This document shows positions 11,430 through 24,172 of a stretch of 64,000 nt of DNA, one piece after another. Source of the DNA: Dryococelus australis (Eukaryota; Arthropoda; Insecta; Phasmatodea; Phasmatidae). The notes under the pieces were generated by a model. It saw nothing but the letters and a program-made list of their open reading frames with translations, had not been told where the DNA came from and did no database searches. Location: assembly GCA_029891345.1 (NCBI GenBank), contig CM057009.1:287938966-288002965 (forward strand), read 5' to 3'. Position numbers and translations under genes: made by a program. The first letter of the stretch is position 1. Each line of letters opens with the position of its first letter.

Positions 11430-12465
11430 ACGTTTAACCCCTTTTTACCTTCTTAGGAGCCCTTGAAAAGTTCGAAATATAGACAATGGAAGCAACAATT
11501 ACATGTATTTATTTCTTTTTGTTTTATTTATTAACGCTATATTTTGTAATTATGTGTTTTTGTTTTCGTCTTTCAAAACAGGATTTTCTCACAACACCAA
11601 TAGATAATTTTTCTCATAGAGGAACTTTCATTACATGTTTCAAAATTTCAGTGAAAAAATCTTTCTGTTGCTGAGAATTGCTAGAGATGTATAGTTTGTT
11701 ACTTCTCCAAGATCTCCGTGTATTCCAGACGCTGAACTTCTGAACTGTCTGACTATACAGATCGCTTATTGTAGCATCTACCACATGCAATGTTAACGGT
11801 TTAATTATCTGAGTTGTAAAGTAATTCACGTCAGTCTATCGAAGTTAAATAATCTCATTGAGGGCATGCTACGTTCATCTACTGAAATTACCGCAGACAC
11901 ACATTCTGTGGATGAGAATTGGCGTACTACATAATGTGTTCAGTCTGTACCACAACAACGCAAATGTTGCTGGAGCGTATACCTCTGTAGTATAAGAAAA
12001 ATCTAATTATACGTGTGTGTTTCTAAACGAAAATATCATGTCTGTCATTCCCAGTGAGGAAATATTCATCAGTGAGGTGATGAACTCTATTTTAGTGGCA
12101 GAATAAAACCGACGGTTTTTTTACTCGTTTGGCAGCAAAGGTCGCTGAAAGAGAACTTTTCCTTAGTCACTGAACAAGAGATGACTTACTGTGACAGATT
12201 AGACGGGGCGAGACTAAGGTCAAGTGTCAGTTTCTTCTTTAAGTGAATTGAATTCGGGTGGCTGTTTATAACGCCGTTATCTAGGAGGTCTCAGCAGCAA
12301 GGCCAGTTTTGTTCATTCATTGGATAAACGGGGTAAACAAGTTCTGAATAACTAGTAAAAGGCGGCGGAAGATAAATGTGATATCAACGAGAAGTGATTC
12401 AGTCTCATGCTCGTCCAGTGACACAGAATAGCTATGTATAGTATACAATCCATTCACTTTTTCTT
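11430..12465. other. Intergenic sequence, nothing recognised
   Basis: No gene or repeat family seen beyond the end of the preceding tandem repeat. Confidence 0.35.
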
Positions 12466-12469
12466 CACA

Positions 12470-12835
12470 CTTTTTAAACAAACTCCCTATGTACGACGTG
12501 TTCGGTGTTTCCTTAATATGTCATTTATATCATGCGCTTTATACTCGCGATACATAAAAGTACGTTATTTTTTAATAAATTAAAATTTTCTTATATTTTA
12601 TATATAACTAGTTATATTTCATTTATGCCTCATACCAATAATGACAAAAAGAAAACAGGTGTGATGGAAATACCTAGTAGGATAAAAATGTTTATGCAAA
12701 ACGTTATTACACTGACTGGACACGAATGCGGCGCGTTGGCCCTCTTGTGCAGTTTTATAAGCTTCGATTGTATGAGGCAGAGGAATATCCTGGAAGTAGT
12801 ACTTCAGCAGGACTACACAAATATTCCATTCGTCA
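12470..12835 (+). mobile_element. MITE family 2, copy A
   Basis: Shares, in order with the copies at 36568, 39745 and 52686: TTCACACTTTTTAAA, CACGAATGCGGCGCGTTGGC, AAGCTTCGATTGTATGAGGC and AGAGGAATATCCTGGAAGTA. The family has no coding capacity. Its ends look like inverted repeats of the form GGYTACTTC...ACTTTT, but they are poorly preserved here. Confidence 0.7.
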
Positions 12836-12869
12836 TAAACACGTTACTCTGATTGTGCTATCTATGAAC

Positions 12870-15800
12870 ATTGCTTGTTGTCTCCAAAATGTTATTCATC
12901 CACAAATTGGTGCCTGAGTACAAAGATAATTGAACTCGTTACGGGGACAATAAAAATACTCGTTCGTGTACTTTGCAGAGTCAATAATTTTTTAAGTTAT
13001 ATATTAAATTTCTAAAAAGAAAATTTAAAACTTATTAAACTATGAATTTTACCCAAAAAAATAAAATATGTCTACTTAAATTTAGAAAATCCTTCACTTC
13101 AACTATCCAAACAATTAATTAACATTTGTTGTACAACAGTATGTATAAGCTCATGCATTTATCAAAATGAAAATTACATTAAAACAAAACTTTTTAAGTA
13201 TATACAATAAATAATCAATAAACTTAACATAAGTTAAACTATATAGCATTCAAGGTCCTATCTTTTTATCGAATTTGGTGACGGTCGGTTCGAATGGCAC
13301 CTTATTTGAATGCCATATGTCGTGTTTTCAAAGGACGATTCTCTCAAAATAACACACGAATGGAACAGCATTTCAGATCTTTAATTTCTTAAGTTCTGCC
13401 TGCATTAAAATTTACGTCGGTTGAATCAATAGAGGCAAGTATCAAATCTCTCTGAATGTCCGAGCACCTGCCAAATCATAAAATCGTGTCAGATATCTTA
13501 TTTAAAATAAAAGTAGGAGTGCTGTCTCAAAGAAACTGGGCAGAAGTTTAATCGAAACTAAGTAAGATAATTCACTAAATTCATGCATATACAATGAAAC
13601 AGTCAGGATATTATTATCCTTACTAAATAACAATTGGTATATTGCTCCACTATTTTAACAAGTCTATTTTGTACTGCATATGTAAAATGTTAAGACTCAC
13701 ATAGGTAATTAAAACAAGAAATATAACATACAATTTACAGTTTTCAGAAGACGTCCATTAATAATTATGTCTGAGGCTATTGCAAAAATTTGTGTTTAGG
13801 AGGAAGTTTGATGAAATTCAATTTAAGTGTTCAAAATTGACACTGTATATATAAACACAGGGCAGCATTCCATCCATATGAAAGTACGCATAAAATGTGT
13901 TGGAATATAAGGATAGAAAAACATGATTTTAAAAAGAAAATCTTTAAAAAATATCCTATACAATATTTTCATGAAAATAAGGGAAACCGTGTTTATTCGT
14001 CGAGGGGAGAGACGGCAGTGAAAGACTCACCATCTCCCGCTATGACATTATATTTAATGAAAAATGCAAGTGAGATATTGTAATTAAGGTTGCAGGCACA
14101 AGACTGTGTAAATTAGGGTGAACAGAATTCTCAAACATTGACAAATGGTCCCAAAATTCAATATTAATCAGAAGGTCCATTTTCTTGTGCCCAATATTCT
14201 GACAGGCTGGTGCTGCCTTCTGGTGTACAGCTGTATTTTCAACTCTGTAGGAAATACGCCAATCACGGTTGGCACTGCCGCCCAGTTTAAATAATTTTTA
14301 TACCTGGTTATGGGACTTGTTGTTTTAAATTGACAAACGCCGAACGTGTATCTTCTGTTTTGGAAAGCGTTACTTTATTCAATGTTTCTGCCAACGAGCA
14401 TCAAAAAATTTCTTTCTGCTTAATCTTTCTAATGGCTATTTGGAATTTCAATATTTATTTCTTTAATTAAAATTGAATCTGACTGTAGGACTTACAACAT
14501 TTATATTAAGATTGTGAAAAAGAGGAAGGGAAATGAAGATTTAGTCTGTTAAAGTAAAGAACTATGAAAAGCGCCTATGCATTTACAGGAAAACATCATT
14601 TGGGAAACGAAAGTTTCACATATGCATAACGGTCCTATCAGTATTGACAATGTTTTTTAACGTTTTCTTTAAACTGTTTTTTGAATAATTTATTTTATTT
14701 CGTTGTAGTAGTTAAAATGTCGTTATTCGCATAAGTAAGGAAAATATTATTAAAATAATCTGAACAGCCGTTTAGGATTAAATTATAGTAATATTTTGGC
14801 TTGAGTGTTATCAAGCGTACCCAGCTGGAAAAATGTTACAGACTCTGAGATCACTAATATTCATGCTAATGTTATGTATAACGTGCCTTACCAATATTTA
14901 GGCAGCAATTCCAAGCTATCAGCTGTATTAATTACGGGCTCGCAATTAAACTAAAATTATTCCTTCAGGAAGGACAAACGCAAACGCTATTGTAATAGGC
15001 GCGCGTGGGCCTCTCAGTCATTGGCCACGTTTAAGGAACTTTTTACAACGGTTTATTTTATTCCATTTTTACCTTTAAGTAGGTCTCAGTTATTCGTTTA
15101 AGTATCATCTCATATAATGTACCGATAAAAAGCGGGGCGATTATAAAGGTAACAAATAAATACCTTCTCTGGCGCGGTACATATGCTAGCTAAACAAAAC
15201 TTGCTCTGAAAATATTCACATTCTCCCATGTCCGACGTATGATAATATCCCACAATTCCCAACAGTCAAGCATACATTCTGACCTGTACAAAACTGCAAA
15301 CAGGCAAAACAATAATAAGAATTCACAACAGTTATGCAAAATGAATATGAATTCAACAAATTTCTCCACGAGAAATTTAGACGTACATCGTATACTAATA
15401 ATTGAGGACAGTTAATGCATCCAATGCTACAAAAAATCACAAAATTTTTTTAAGATGGGTTATTATTTATTTGCGAAACGTGTAATTAAATAAAGATCTT
15501 CATCCACAGCAGAAACTGTCGTTGGCCAAACATTATTTCATAAAATTGAAAGTGACTGCTATCCCAAATTTCGGATAATTTCCTTAGTTTGGAAATTTAG
15601 CTGTTCAATTAATAGTCGCTATCTCAAATTTAAAGCACAAAGTCGTTTTACCATCGTAAATGACGCTGTTTCCAAAGTTTTTTTGAATTAATTTTTAAAC
15701 AAATTACTGCGAGGCAAGAAAAATGCACGACACTAAATATATATGGCACGATAGTCGCAATGCATGGATGCTCACAGTACTCAAAATCAGGGATTGCAAA

Positions 15801-16920
15801 TTGAAGTACACATGATATACTTTTCACTCGCTGACAAAAAGTTCAAATATACAAGGAAAGATGCTTGGTGCTAAAAGCACATCTCTACTATTATGTTAAC
15901 AGAACAGGAAAATGTACGTTATAATGTTACGCAAATAAATAACATTCGAATAATGGCTCTTACAAAATATTTTTTTATTACATAGGTACTATTTAAGGAT
16001 TCAGTACGCCTTCAATTGTATTCAAAAGATGTCATCGTCGTTGTTATGAGTTTATGTAGTATTTGAAAGCAATCTGAATTAATTTCTAAAAAATATACGC
16101 ATAATCAAAATGGAGACATGATAATTGTCTTGATTAGTTTGGTTCAAGTAGTGGCCTACGGGAGCGCCCTATGGTTAGAAACTGCACTGTGATCCCGAAG
16201 TATGAATGCTGGTATTTAACCTGCTACGTAAAATACTACAGGTGCTGTTATCAAACCTGATATGAAATAGGACCGTACACGACTACAAGTGCCACGATTA
16301 ATGCCGTAGTAGGTGATATAGTAGCTGCTATATGGCAGACCTTGCTCAGTATTGTACGGAAACTTGTTTTGTGTAATATAGCCATTAGTGTATGACCTCA
16401 ATCGTCATTTATTATTTTAGTATATATAGTCGTTTATGGTTTCGAAAAAACTCTCATATTTAATTTTGTGTGTTTTTCCCATACTGATTTCAAAGTAGTT
16501 ACATGATGTTGTTGAAATAGGACAAGACGAAGATTTCCGTTTATTTTAAAGGTCTGATGCAAAATTCGACATTATACCCCATTACGAACATTTATGTAAA
16601 CCATTTAACTATTACTAATGAGCCTAAATTCCTCTACTTGGGTGCAAATAAATTTTAGTAAAGTTCTTAAAAGGTTAGATGGTTGGTAGGCATTGCGTCT
16701 AATTGACAGCAATTTCATTAGAAATGAAACCAGAGACATGTGAAACAGTACCAAGACAATTAAAATATAATACACAAGTGACTTACCTAGGATTCTAATT
16801 CAGAAATACTCGTAAAAATAAGCTAGCTAAGCAATCCACTGCATTACTGAGGTAGTATTCAGATCACCAACTTCGGATGTGATGAGTCTAATGTTTGCAG
16901 TGATAGTGTCCACTAACCTG
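12870..16920. other. AT-rich intergenic sequence, nothing recognised
   Basis: About 4 kb without a recognisable gene, structured repeat or RNA. Open frames are short. Confidence 0.35.
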
Positions 16921-16929
16921 AAATATTTA

Positions 16930-18358
16930 CACGGCCATAATTCTGAAAATAAGTGCCTGAACCACTTGTAAAACTTAAGTTTAGATAGCCTGCCATTACG
17001 CTACTAGTGTGGAAAATTTGGTGAAAATCGGTTGATTGGTACCAGAGTTAAGGCATAAAAACCTTATTGTCTTACAAAACTGCCTAAGTAATGTTCTTTA
17101 TACCACGAGTCTAATAAATACTGCCAGCATAAAAAGTTTGGTTCAATTCGGTTACATTTTTAAATAGATATGACAAATACATCAAAATATTTTATGGCTG
17201 CTATATTAAAAATTATTCTATGAACACATTAAAATCGTGTAAGTTTACATGGTCTTCTGTAGTTGAGCAAAATTAGGTTTAAATTATTGAATTATTCCTG
17301 AAATATGACAAAATGTTAATTTTACTCAACTGGCACTACTTAAAAAAAACCGGCACAAAGGATCTCTGTATGCATAAATGATGCTTATAATTAATACTGA
17401 TAGTATGCAAAATTTAGTTGAATTCTGTTGAAACGTGTTACAGATATAACAAATTAATCGAAATTATATACATAAGCCTCAATAAAACATGCCTGCCACA
17501 TATAGAACATGTTAATTTAAATACCTTACTGTAGCAATACATGCGTGAAATTTTGGTATAAATCGGTTGATTGGTCTTCGAGATATGGCACAAAACCTCC
17601 ATTGTTCACGTGATAATCTTCATAAGTGATCGAAAAATATTTAGATTTAAATATGTTAAATAGATTCGTAGATATAGCACACTAAGCTAAAATGTTTGTA
17701 TAGGGGCCATTCAAAAAGTAAGAGACACGCTTAAAACACATAAATTAATATGACCAACCACACTACAACTTCTTCGCCACATTTGAAAGAAATTGGTTAA
17801 TTTTTTTCCCGAGAAACGGCATAAAAATTTGTTTTTTCATGTGAGGCTGTCTTACAAAATGGTGGAGAAATGAGGCTTTGCATATAAAATATTGATCGAT
17901 ATAACTTGTCAGCAAGCAAAATTAAGTTGAAAATTGTTTTGCTGTTTCATACATAACCATTTTGAAAATATGCTTTTCTGACCCTCTCAAAATTTATCGG
18001 TTCACATGGCTTTCCATAGTGATACTTATTTGCCGAATTCGGTAGAATTTTTTTTTTAAGAAATCACTAAATTTAGATTTGTCGTGTGATTCTAGTTTAC
18101 AAAATGGTGAACTTAAGAGTTTTTGTGTGTGTCACATTTGATGGTTGTAATATGTTCAGCCAGCATACATAGTTAAAATGGAATTAATAACATGCTTTTA
18201 TGGTATAGCATACTAAACTAAAGTAGATATATGGCAGCCATTTTGAAAATAAGTGTCTAACACACCTAAAACATATCAGTGATCATTATCTACCATGTAA
18301 TACCTGTTTCCCATAATTGGTAGTAATTGTTTAATTGTTTACCCAGATATGACATAAG
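16930..18358. repeat. Degenerate tandem array of ~260-295-bp units, left part
   Basis: Recurrent phrases mark the unit: CATTTTGAAAATAAGTG, TTTGGTGAAAATCGGTTGA, GATATGACATAAAACC, GTGACNCTATCTTACAAAATGG. The first phrase falls near 16941, 17957 and 18253, and diverged forms near 17201 and 17700. The array continues right of the Polinton at 26221. Confidence 0.65.
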
Positions 18359-18364
18359 AATTTT
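18359..18364 (+). repeat. Polinton target-site duplication, left copy (AATTTT)
   Basis: Identical to 26215-26220. Six bp is the duplication length typical of Polinton/Maverick integration. Confidence 0.85.
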
Positions 18365-18440
18365 AGAAGAATGCTAATGCCGATCCTGGTTCACCTTAAT
18401 AAATTGTCTAAAAATGAAACAAATTATAACCAAAATCAAT
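18365..18440 (+). repeat. Polinton left terminal inverted repeat
   Basis: AGAAGAATGCTAATGCCGAT then CCTGG and AATAAATTG. Matches the reverse complement of 26140-26214. Confidence 0.85.
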
Positions 18441-20082
18441 TAAATTTCTTGTTTTCTGTAGCCATCAAATATCTCTTCAATTTGCTTCTCAAAAAACAAG
18501 CAAATTTTTGCAAAATCAAGCAAATTTAAGCCGGAATAAAGCAAACTTGATCATTTTTCAAAATTCTCGAGCCATAATCCAATAATTACATTTTTGGTGA
18601 TATAAAATTGCATCAACTTTTTTTCATAACTCTTAATACATTTTTCATGAATTTTTTTCTATATAATTAAAAATGGAATTTTTACTCAGCACGATAAACA
18701 ATTCATATGGATTCACTAAACTACAATATCTCGAAAATAATAAAAAGTATGCTGCTTCAGAATTTCAAATTTATAAATGTAATTTTGGTAAAAAAATTAA
18801 TTGTATATTAGGTGGTAAATATGAAGTTAAATAACCAAATCGGTATGGTAAAATAGTTGATAAAAATATTTTGAAAATAATAAATCGAAATAAGTTTTAT
18901 GGCATATAAAGGTTTAAAAGGAATCAACAAGGGAAGATTGATGTAAAATTACAATTGATTTAAAGTTGAATGATGAATCATATACAATGAAATATCAGTT
19001 ACACGAAGCTACTGGTTTTTGTTATTATATTGAATCTAGTTATGGTGATTAAAACCCTCAAGTTTTATATGGAGGTCCATTTGCACGTTAGTATTTCATA
19101 CAAGCAATGAAAAAAGAAGAAGAAGTAAATGGGAAATATATTCGCAAATTGAAGCAATGCACCCACTTACAAAAGACGAAAAAACATTATATAATAAATC
19201 TAAAAAATTTGCTGTATGTCAGTGTGAATATACAAAAGAAAATAAAAATTACATCACCATGGCCATATAAATGGAAAATGCATTAACCCAGTATGTAACC
19301 AGTGTAACCTTCAATTAAAATCACCCAATTTTGTTCCAATTTATTTTCATCACTTAGCTGATTATGATACTCATTTATGTATTAAAGAGCTAGGATAGGA
19401 AAAAAAGATAAATTTAATTACAAATAAAGAAGGAAAGTTTCTTACTTTTAAGGGAAAAAAATTAAAAATGAGGTTTATAGACACGTTTAAATTTATGGCT
19501 AGTAGTTTAGAGAGATTAGCATCTAATTTAACTAAGGAAAAAATTAAATATAAAAAAAGGTTTTCCAGAAGACAATGTAGATTTAGTTTTTTGAAAACGC
19601 GTTTATCCATATGATTAATGGACAGTTGGAAAAAATTTCAAGAAATTTTAAAATAAAGTAAATGAATCTGACATAACTGACGATGAATATGAACTTGCAA
19701 AACTTGTATGGAACCAATTTAATATGAAGAATCTTTGGGATTACCACGACTTGTACCTAAAAAGTGACGTATTAATTTTGACAGATATTGTTAAAAACTT
19801 TATAAATACATGTATAAATGCACATGGTTTAGATCCAGCGTGGTCTTTTACAACACTAGGTTTGTCATGGGATGCAATGTCAAAAATAACCAAACAAGCT
19901 TTATATTTATTACATGATTATGATATGATTTTAATGGTAGAAAAAGGAATTAGAGGTGGAATATCACAATGTTGTAAACGATATGGATGTATTAAGATAA
20001 TCTTAATTGAAATCATGAGTCAAATTATTAAGCTTATATCGATGCAAAAAGTCTTTATTGTTGGTAAATGTCTTAATATATA

Positions 20083-22664
20083 GGGGAAAGTATCCGAATG
20101 CGTACCGCCTCCTAAAAGGTACCACCTCCGTATTTCAGGAAATGTTACCACCACAGCGCTCTTCTGGCTGCAAGATGAACCTGTTGTAGTTCCCGGTAAG
20201 TCCAAAGAATTACGTAAGTGTGGAACCACGTTTAGCGATGTTATTGGAGTTTATGAGTATTTCCACTTCTGGATGTAGTTTCTGAATTTCAGCCGTAAGC
20301 CAGTACGAAATTAAAAAGTAAGTAATTATTGTTCAAATATATTTATTATTGTAAAGACAACTATTCTTCATATTTTTAAATAATTTATATCTGACGACAA
20401 ACAATTTGAGGTTATGTTTCATATGTTTGATTTGTTTGATGACGAGTTGTCTAAGTCGTACCACGTCGTAGTTTCGCAAATCTTACCGGTACGATTTAAG
20501 ATACTACTACAAGGCAAGTTTCAATGAAACGCGTTTATTGCTGACTGTATGTGTAAACAATTTGAACAATCTAAATAACCTTTTTGCATAGTTTTATACA
20601 GTGATCTCATTTCATTACAAACTTCAGTATAGGTCCCCCCTTAAATATGTTCATTGTTTACGGGACATTTTTCTTAATGGTCGTACATCAACATCCGAGG
20701 ACAATGGGTTTCAGTTGAGCACACCTTACATTTGCCAAGTTCCATATTTACCAGTTGCAAATGTATTTAATAATCACCTTAAATAAAAGATTACTGAAAC
20801 ACAAGTCCGTTGTGTGTTACAGAAAGACGAAAAGGAAATATGGAGCTTGGACAAAAATGGAGATGGTAATGTCTCTTGCGTCGTATAGAAACGGGGACAT
20901 GGGTTTTAATGTCACCAATACAACATTCCCGAGCCAACATTGAAAAGTTACTTAGACAGGACGAATGTTGTAGCTAACGAATCCGTAAAAGCCATAGGCC
21001 GTACCACCACGTTTCCACCCGAAGTAGAGCAACAACTCGTTGATCATATTTTAAGATTAGAAGAGCTTCTGTTTGGGGTAACAAACACTGATGTCAGGAA
21101 GTTAGCATTCCAAATTGCAGAGCGCAAAGAAATACCACACAGCTTCAACAGATTGACATAAATGGCAGAGAAGAAATGGTTTTATGCCTTTAAAGCCAGT
21201 CATAAGGAATTAGCGCAACATGAACCCGAGTCCACTTCCATGGCACGTGCAAAGGGTTTCAACAAGAAGAATGTGTTAGTATTTTTTGATGTCCTGTAAA
21301 GAGTTATAGATGAAAACAAGTTTGATGCTTCTCGTGTGTTCAATGTGGATGAGGTGGGTTTCAGCACTGTACACAAAAGATGCCAGAAAGTGTTGGCTAT
21401 GAAACGAAAGTGTCAGGTGGGAGCTATTGCAATTGGGGAAAGAGGTGTCAATACAATAATGATGTGCTGTACTAGTGCATCGGGGATGTATGTTCCATCT
21501 ATGATAATCTAAACGCATGAGAATGGTGCATGAGCTGCAGGTTGGTGTACCTCTTGGAAGTATTGTTGACATATCGGAAACAGGGTACATTAATAGTGAT
21601 CTTTTTGTAAAATGGTTACAAAATGTTATTGCTGTCATCAAACCAAACATTAACAACAAGGTTCTCTAAATTTTAGATGGTAATTTGACACGTTCGAAGA
21701 ATACAGAAGCTTTGGAACTTGCAAGAGCCAATGGCGTCCTAATGTTGCAGTTGCCTGCCCACACAACTCATCGGCTACACTCTCGGAACAGGTCCTTCTT
21801 CAAGCCATTAGAAGCTTATTACACCCAGGCAGCTGAAAAATGGCTTCGGACAAATCCCGGTTTGTGCGTTACCCAGTATCAGGTCACCCAACTTGTAGCA
21901 GAGGCCTATGCAAGGGCAGCAACTATTCAGAACGCCATTAACGGATTTCATGCTTGTCGAATCTGGCCAGTAGATAGCAATATTTCTAACGATTCCAACT
22001 TTTAAACAGCTACAAATCTGGAAGAAAACGAATACCACTCCGATGAAAATAAAACGGCTACACCTTCTTGTAAGCCTACAGAAAACATCAGCGATCCAAG
22101 AGGTAGTGAAATAATTAGCTCTAATGATAGGCCTATTCAGCAGGAGATGATCTCGAAGTTGAATGTTTCTATTAAAACTATTTCTCCGATTCCAACATGC
22201 CCCAAACATGTGTCCACACCAGCAAGGTGGTGATCTCAACGTGCTGTTGTACTGACAAGCAGTCCGCACAAACATGATTTGATGGCTGCAAACGATAGAA
22301 GAAGGACGAGGACCAGCAAAGTAGATAATAATTGTACAAAAGTAACCAATGTAACCATAGGACTTGTGCAAGACGATTGGGTGTGTTCTGTATGTGAGGA
22401 AAATATTGTAGAAAATATGGCGCAATGTTTACAGTGTCACACCTGGGTACATGAAACCTGCGCAGGGGTTAAATCAAGCCCGAAACGTTTTATTTGTGTT
22501 GCATGTAATTTATTTGTTTGTTTTATTTAGGGTGAAATATGTACTTTTATACCCTTAAAGCATCATTATAGCTGTTTCCATGGACAGCATTTAGTAGTAG
22601 ACTATTAATGTTTGTAGCGGTACTATTTACGATACTGGCGGTACGATTTTGGGTACTGATTTCC
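20083..22664 (+). mobile_element. Tigger/pogo element inserted in the Polinton polymerase
   Basis: Left end GGGGAAAGTATCCGAATGCG then TACCGCC. The reverse complement of the right end reads GGAAATCAGTACCCAAAATC then GTACCGCC, giving inverted repeats of about 45 bp. Both ends sit next to TATA, compatible with a TA target duplication. The internal transposase pseudogene is on the plus strand. From 22665 to about 22850, before polymerase coding resumes, there are ~180 bp I cannot assign. Confidence 0.75.
20818..22530 (+). pseudogene. Tigger/pogo-family transposase with C-terminal PHD-like finger, broken
   Basis: Order of domains: N-terminal HTH region (TKRKYGAWTKMEMVMSLASY), CENPB-type DNA-binding block (IGRTTTFPPEVEQQLVDHIL, DVRKLAFQIAERKEIPHSFN, MAEKKWFYAFKASHKEL), then DDE_1 catalytic core. 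First Asp in ASRVFNVDEVGFSTV, second in ILDGNLTRSKN. The third is replaced: the usual PLDRTFFKPL reads SRNRSFFKPL (Asn codon 21787-21789). Then AYYTQAAEKWLRTNPGLCVT and NAINGFHACRIWPVD. After a polar linker a PHD-like zinc finger reads WVCSVCEENIVENMAQCLQC, HTWVHETCAG and FICVAC. Frameshifts lie near 20940 and 21510, with stops at 21159, 21297 and 21667 among others. The PHD-like tail is a known variant in Tigger/jerky-type transposases. Confidence 0.88.
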
Positions 22665-24172
22665 TATATTGTACAGATTGCAGTCGTACACTAAGAAATT
22701 TTTCCTGGTATCCTATTTCAGCTAAATATACATGGTAATTTAGATATGAATGCATATATGTATGCTGCTTTGTACTAAATCAATATTGGAGCAGTACATT
22801 GAAGATTGGCCCAAATTAGTGCAATAATGTAAAAATATTTTACGCCTTAGGCAACCTTCTCCTACCATACGGTAGTTTAGAATGTGTTAATTATTCAGAA
22901 TTTAAATTAGAATCTTGGCGAAAATGTATATTAAATTTAAAGGATGATTCATACTATGGATACATATTAGAAGCCGGTTTGGAATATCCTCAGAAACTAC
23001 ATAAATTACATAAATATATTCCATTTTGTTCTGAAAATCAAGCAGTTCCAGACACAAATAAATCTAAATTGTTGACAACTTTAAATAACAAACAAAAGTA
23101 CGTAATTGACTATCGCAGTTTGAAACAGTGTCTAAATAATGGATTAAAAATTACTAAATTACATAGAATATTGAGATTTAATCAGTCTGATTAGATGAAA
23201 AGATACATGAATTTAAATACATCGATGAGAAATAATACTAAAAACACATTTGGAAATGATTTTTATAAGCTGTCGAATAATTCTGTGTTTGGTAAAACAA
23301 TGGAAAATATCAGAAACTGGGTGGATATAAGACTGGGTTCAAATGAAAAAGGTTGTGATAAATTAATAGAAAAACCAAATTTAAAAAAGTACTCTATTTA
23401 ATTAGTGTCTTGCATCTGTACATATGAATAAAACAAATGTATGTTTAAATAAGTCAATTTATGTGGGTATGTCAATTCTAGACATATCGAAAGAGTCAAT
23501 GTATGATTTTCATTATAAAGTGATGAAACCAAAATATGGACATAAAAGTGAATTATGCTATCAATATACTTATTCGTAAATTTATACCATATAAACATAA
23601 TATTTTTACGAAGACATGAACACAATGTTAGAAAAATTTGATACAAGTGATTATCCAAATGACAATATCTATACCATGCCACAGATAAATAAGAAATTGT
23701 TGGGCAAAATTAAAGGTGAATGTAATGGCAAAATAATGAAAGAATTGGTTGGTTGAGGATAAAGAAAAAAAGTTCAAAAGGTGTAAAATAATGTGTTATT
23801 AATAATATAATTACATTTGATGATTATAAGAAATGTATGTTTAATGAAAAAATAAAATATACAACAATGAGTTTAATAAGGAGTGATAACATAAAATATA
23901 TACAGTCGAAGTTAATAAAATAGCATTAAGTCGTTGTGATAACTTAAGGATTATACTAGAAAATAAAATAGATACATTACCACATGGGTATCAAAATTAA
24001 TAACTTTAATTCATTTTATTAATTAAACATGTATGTAAAACACACACACCGGGTAAATTTCCAAATACTATTCATTTTACTAATTACAGATAATTATAAT
24101 TTTTGTATTTCTGGGAATAACTTTTTTTTTACTATCCTTCCCATTTCACAATTGTTTTGTTTCATTCTAAAA

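Larger units (their letters stand above)
19080..23995 (+). pseudogene. Polinton protein-primed family B DNA polymerase, split by a Tigger insertion
   Basis: Many frameshifts, but the order of blocks fits Polinton PolB. CNLQLKSPNFVPIYFHHLAD, YDTHL (exonuclease region), MRFIDTFKFMASSLERLASN and DSWKKFQEIL come before 19660. SDITDDEYELAKLVWNQFNM, DLYLKSDVLILTDIVKNFIN, PAWSFTTLGLSWDAM and EKGIRGGISQCCKRY follow. Motif A appears as YIDAKSLYCW (Asp codon 20041-20043). The Tigger element and about 180 bp of unexplained sequence follow. The gene resumes near 22850 with LPYGS, LEAGLEYPQKLHKLHKYIPF, KQKYVIDYRSLKQCLNNGLK, DFYKLSNNSVFGKTMENIRN, MSILDISKESMYDFHYKVMK and EKFDTSDYP, ending near ILENKIDTLPHGYQN. 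In Polintons this enzyme replicates the element. The catalytic region is disrupted, so the copy is dead. Confidence 0.85.

Noticed and set aside
21276-21659. 127-codon minus-strand frame
   Set aside because: Also antisense to the Tigger catalytic core.
21808-22425. 205-codon minus-strand frame, the longest in the window
   Set aside because: Opposite the Tigger transposase pseudogene whose plus-strand translation has clear DDE and PHD-like motifs.
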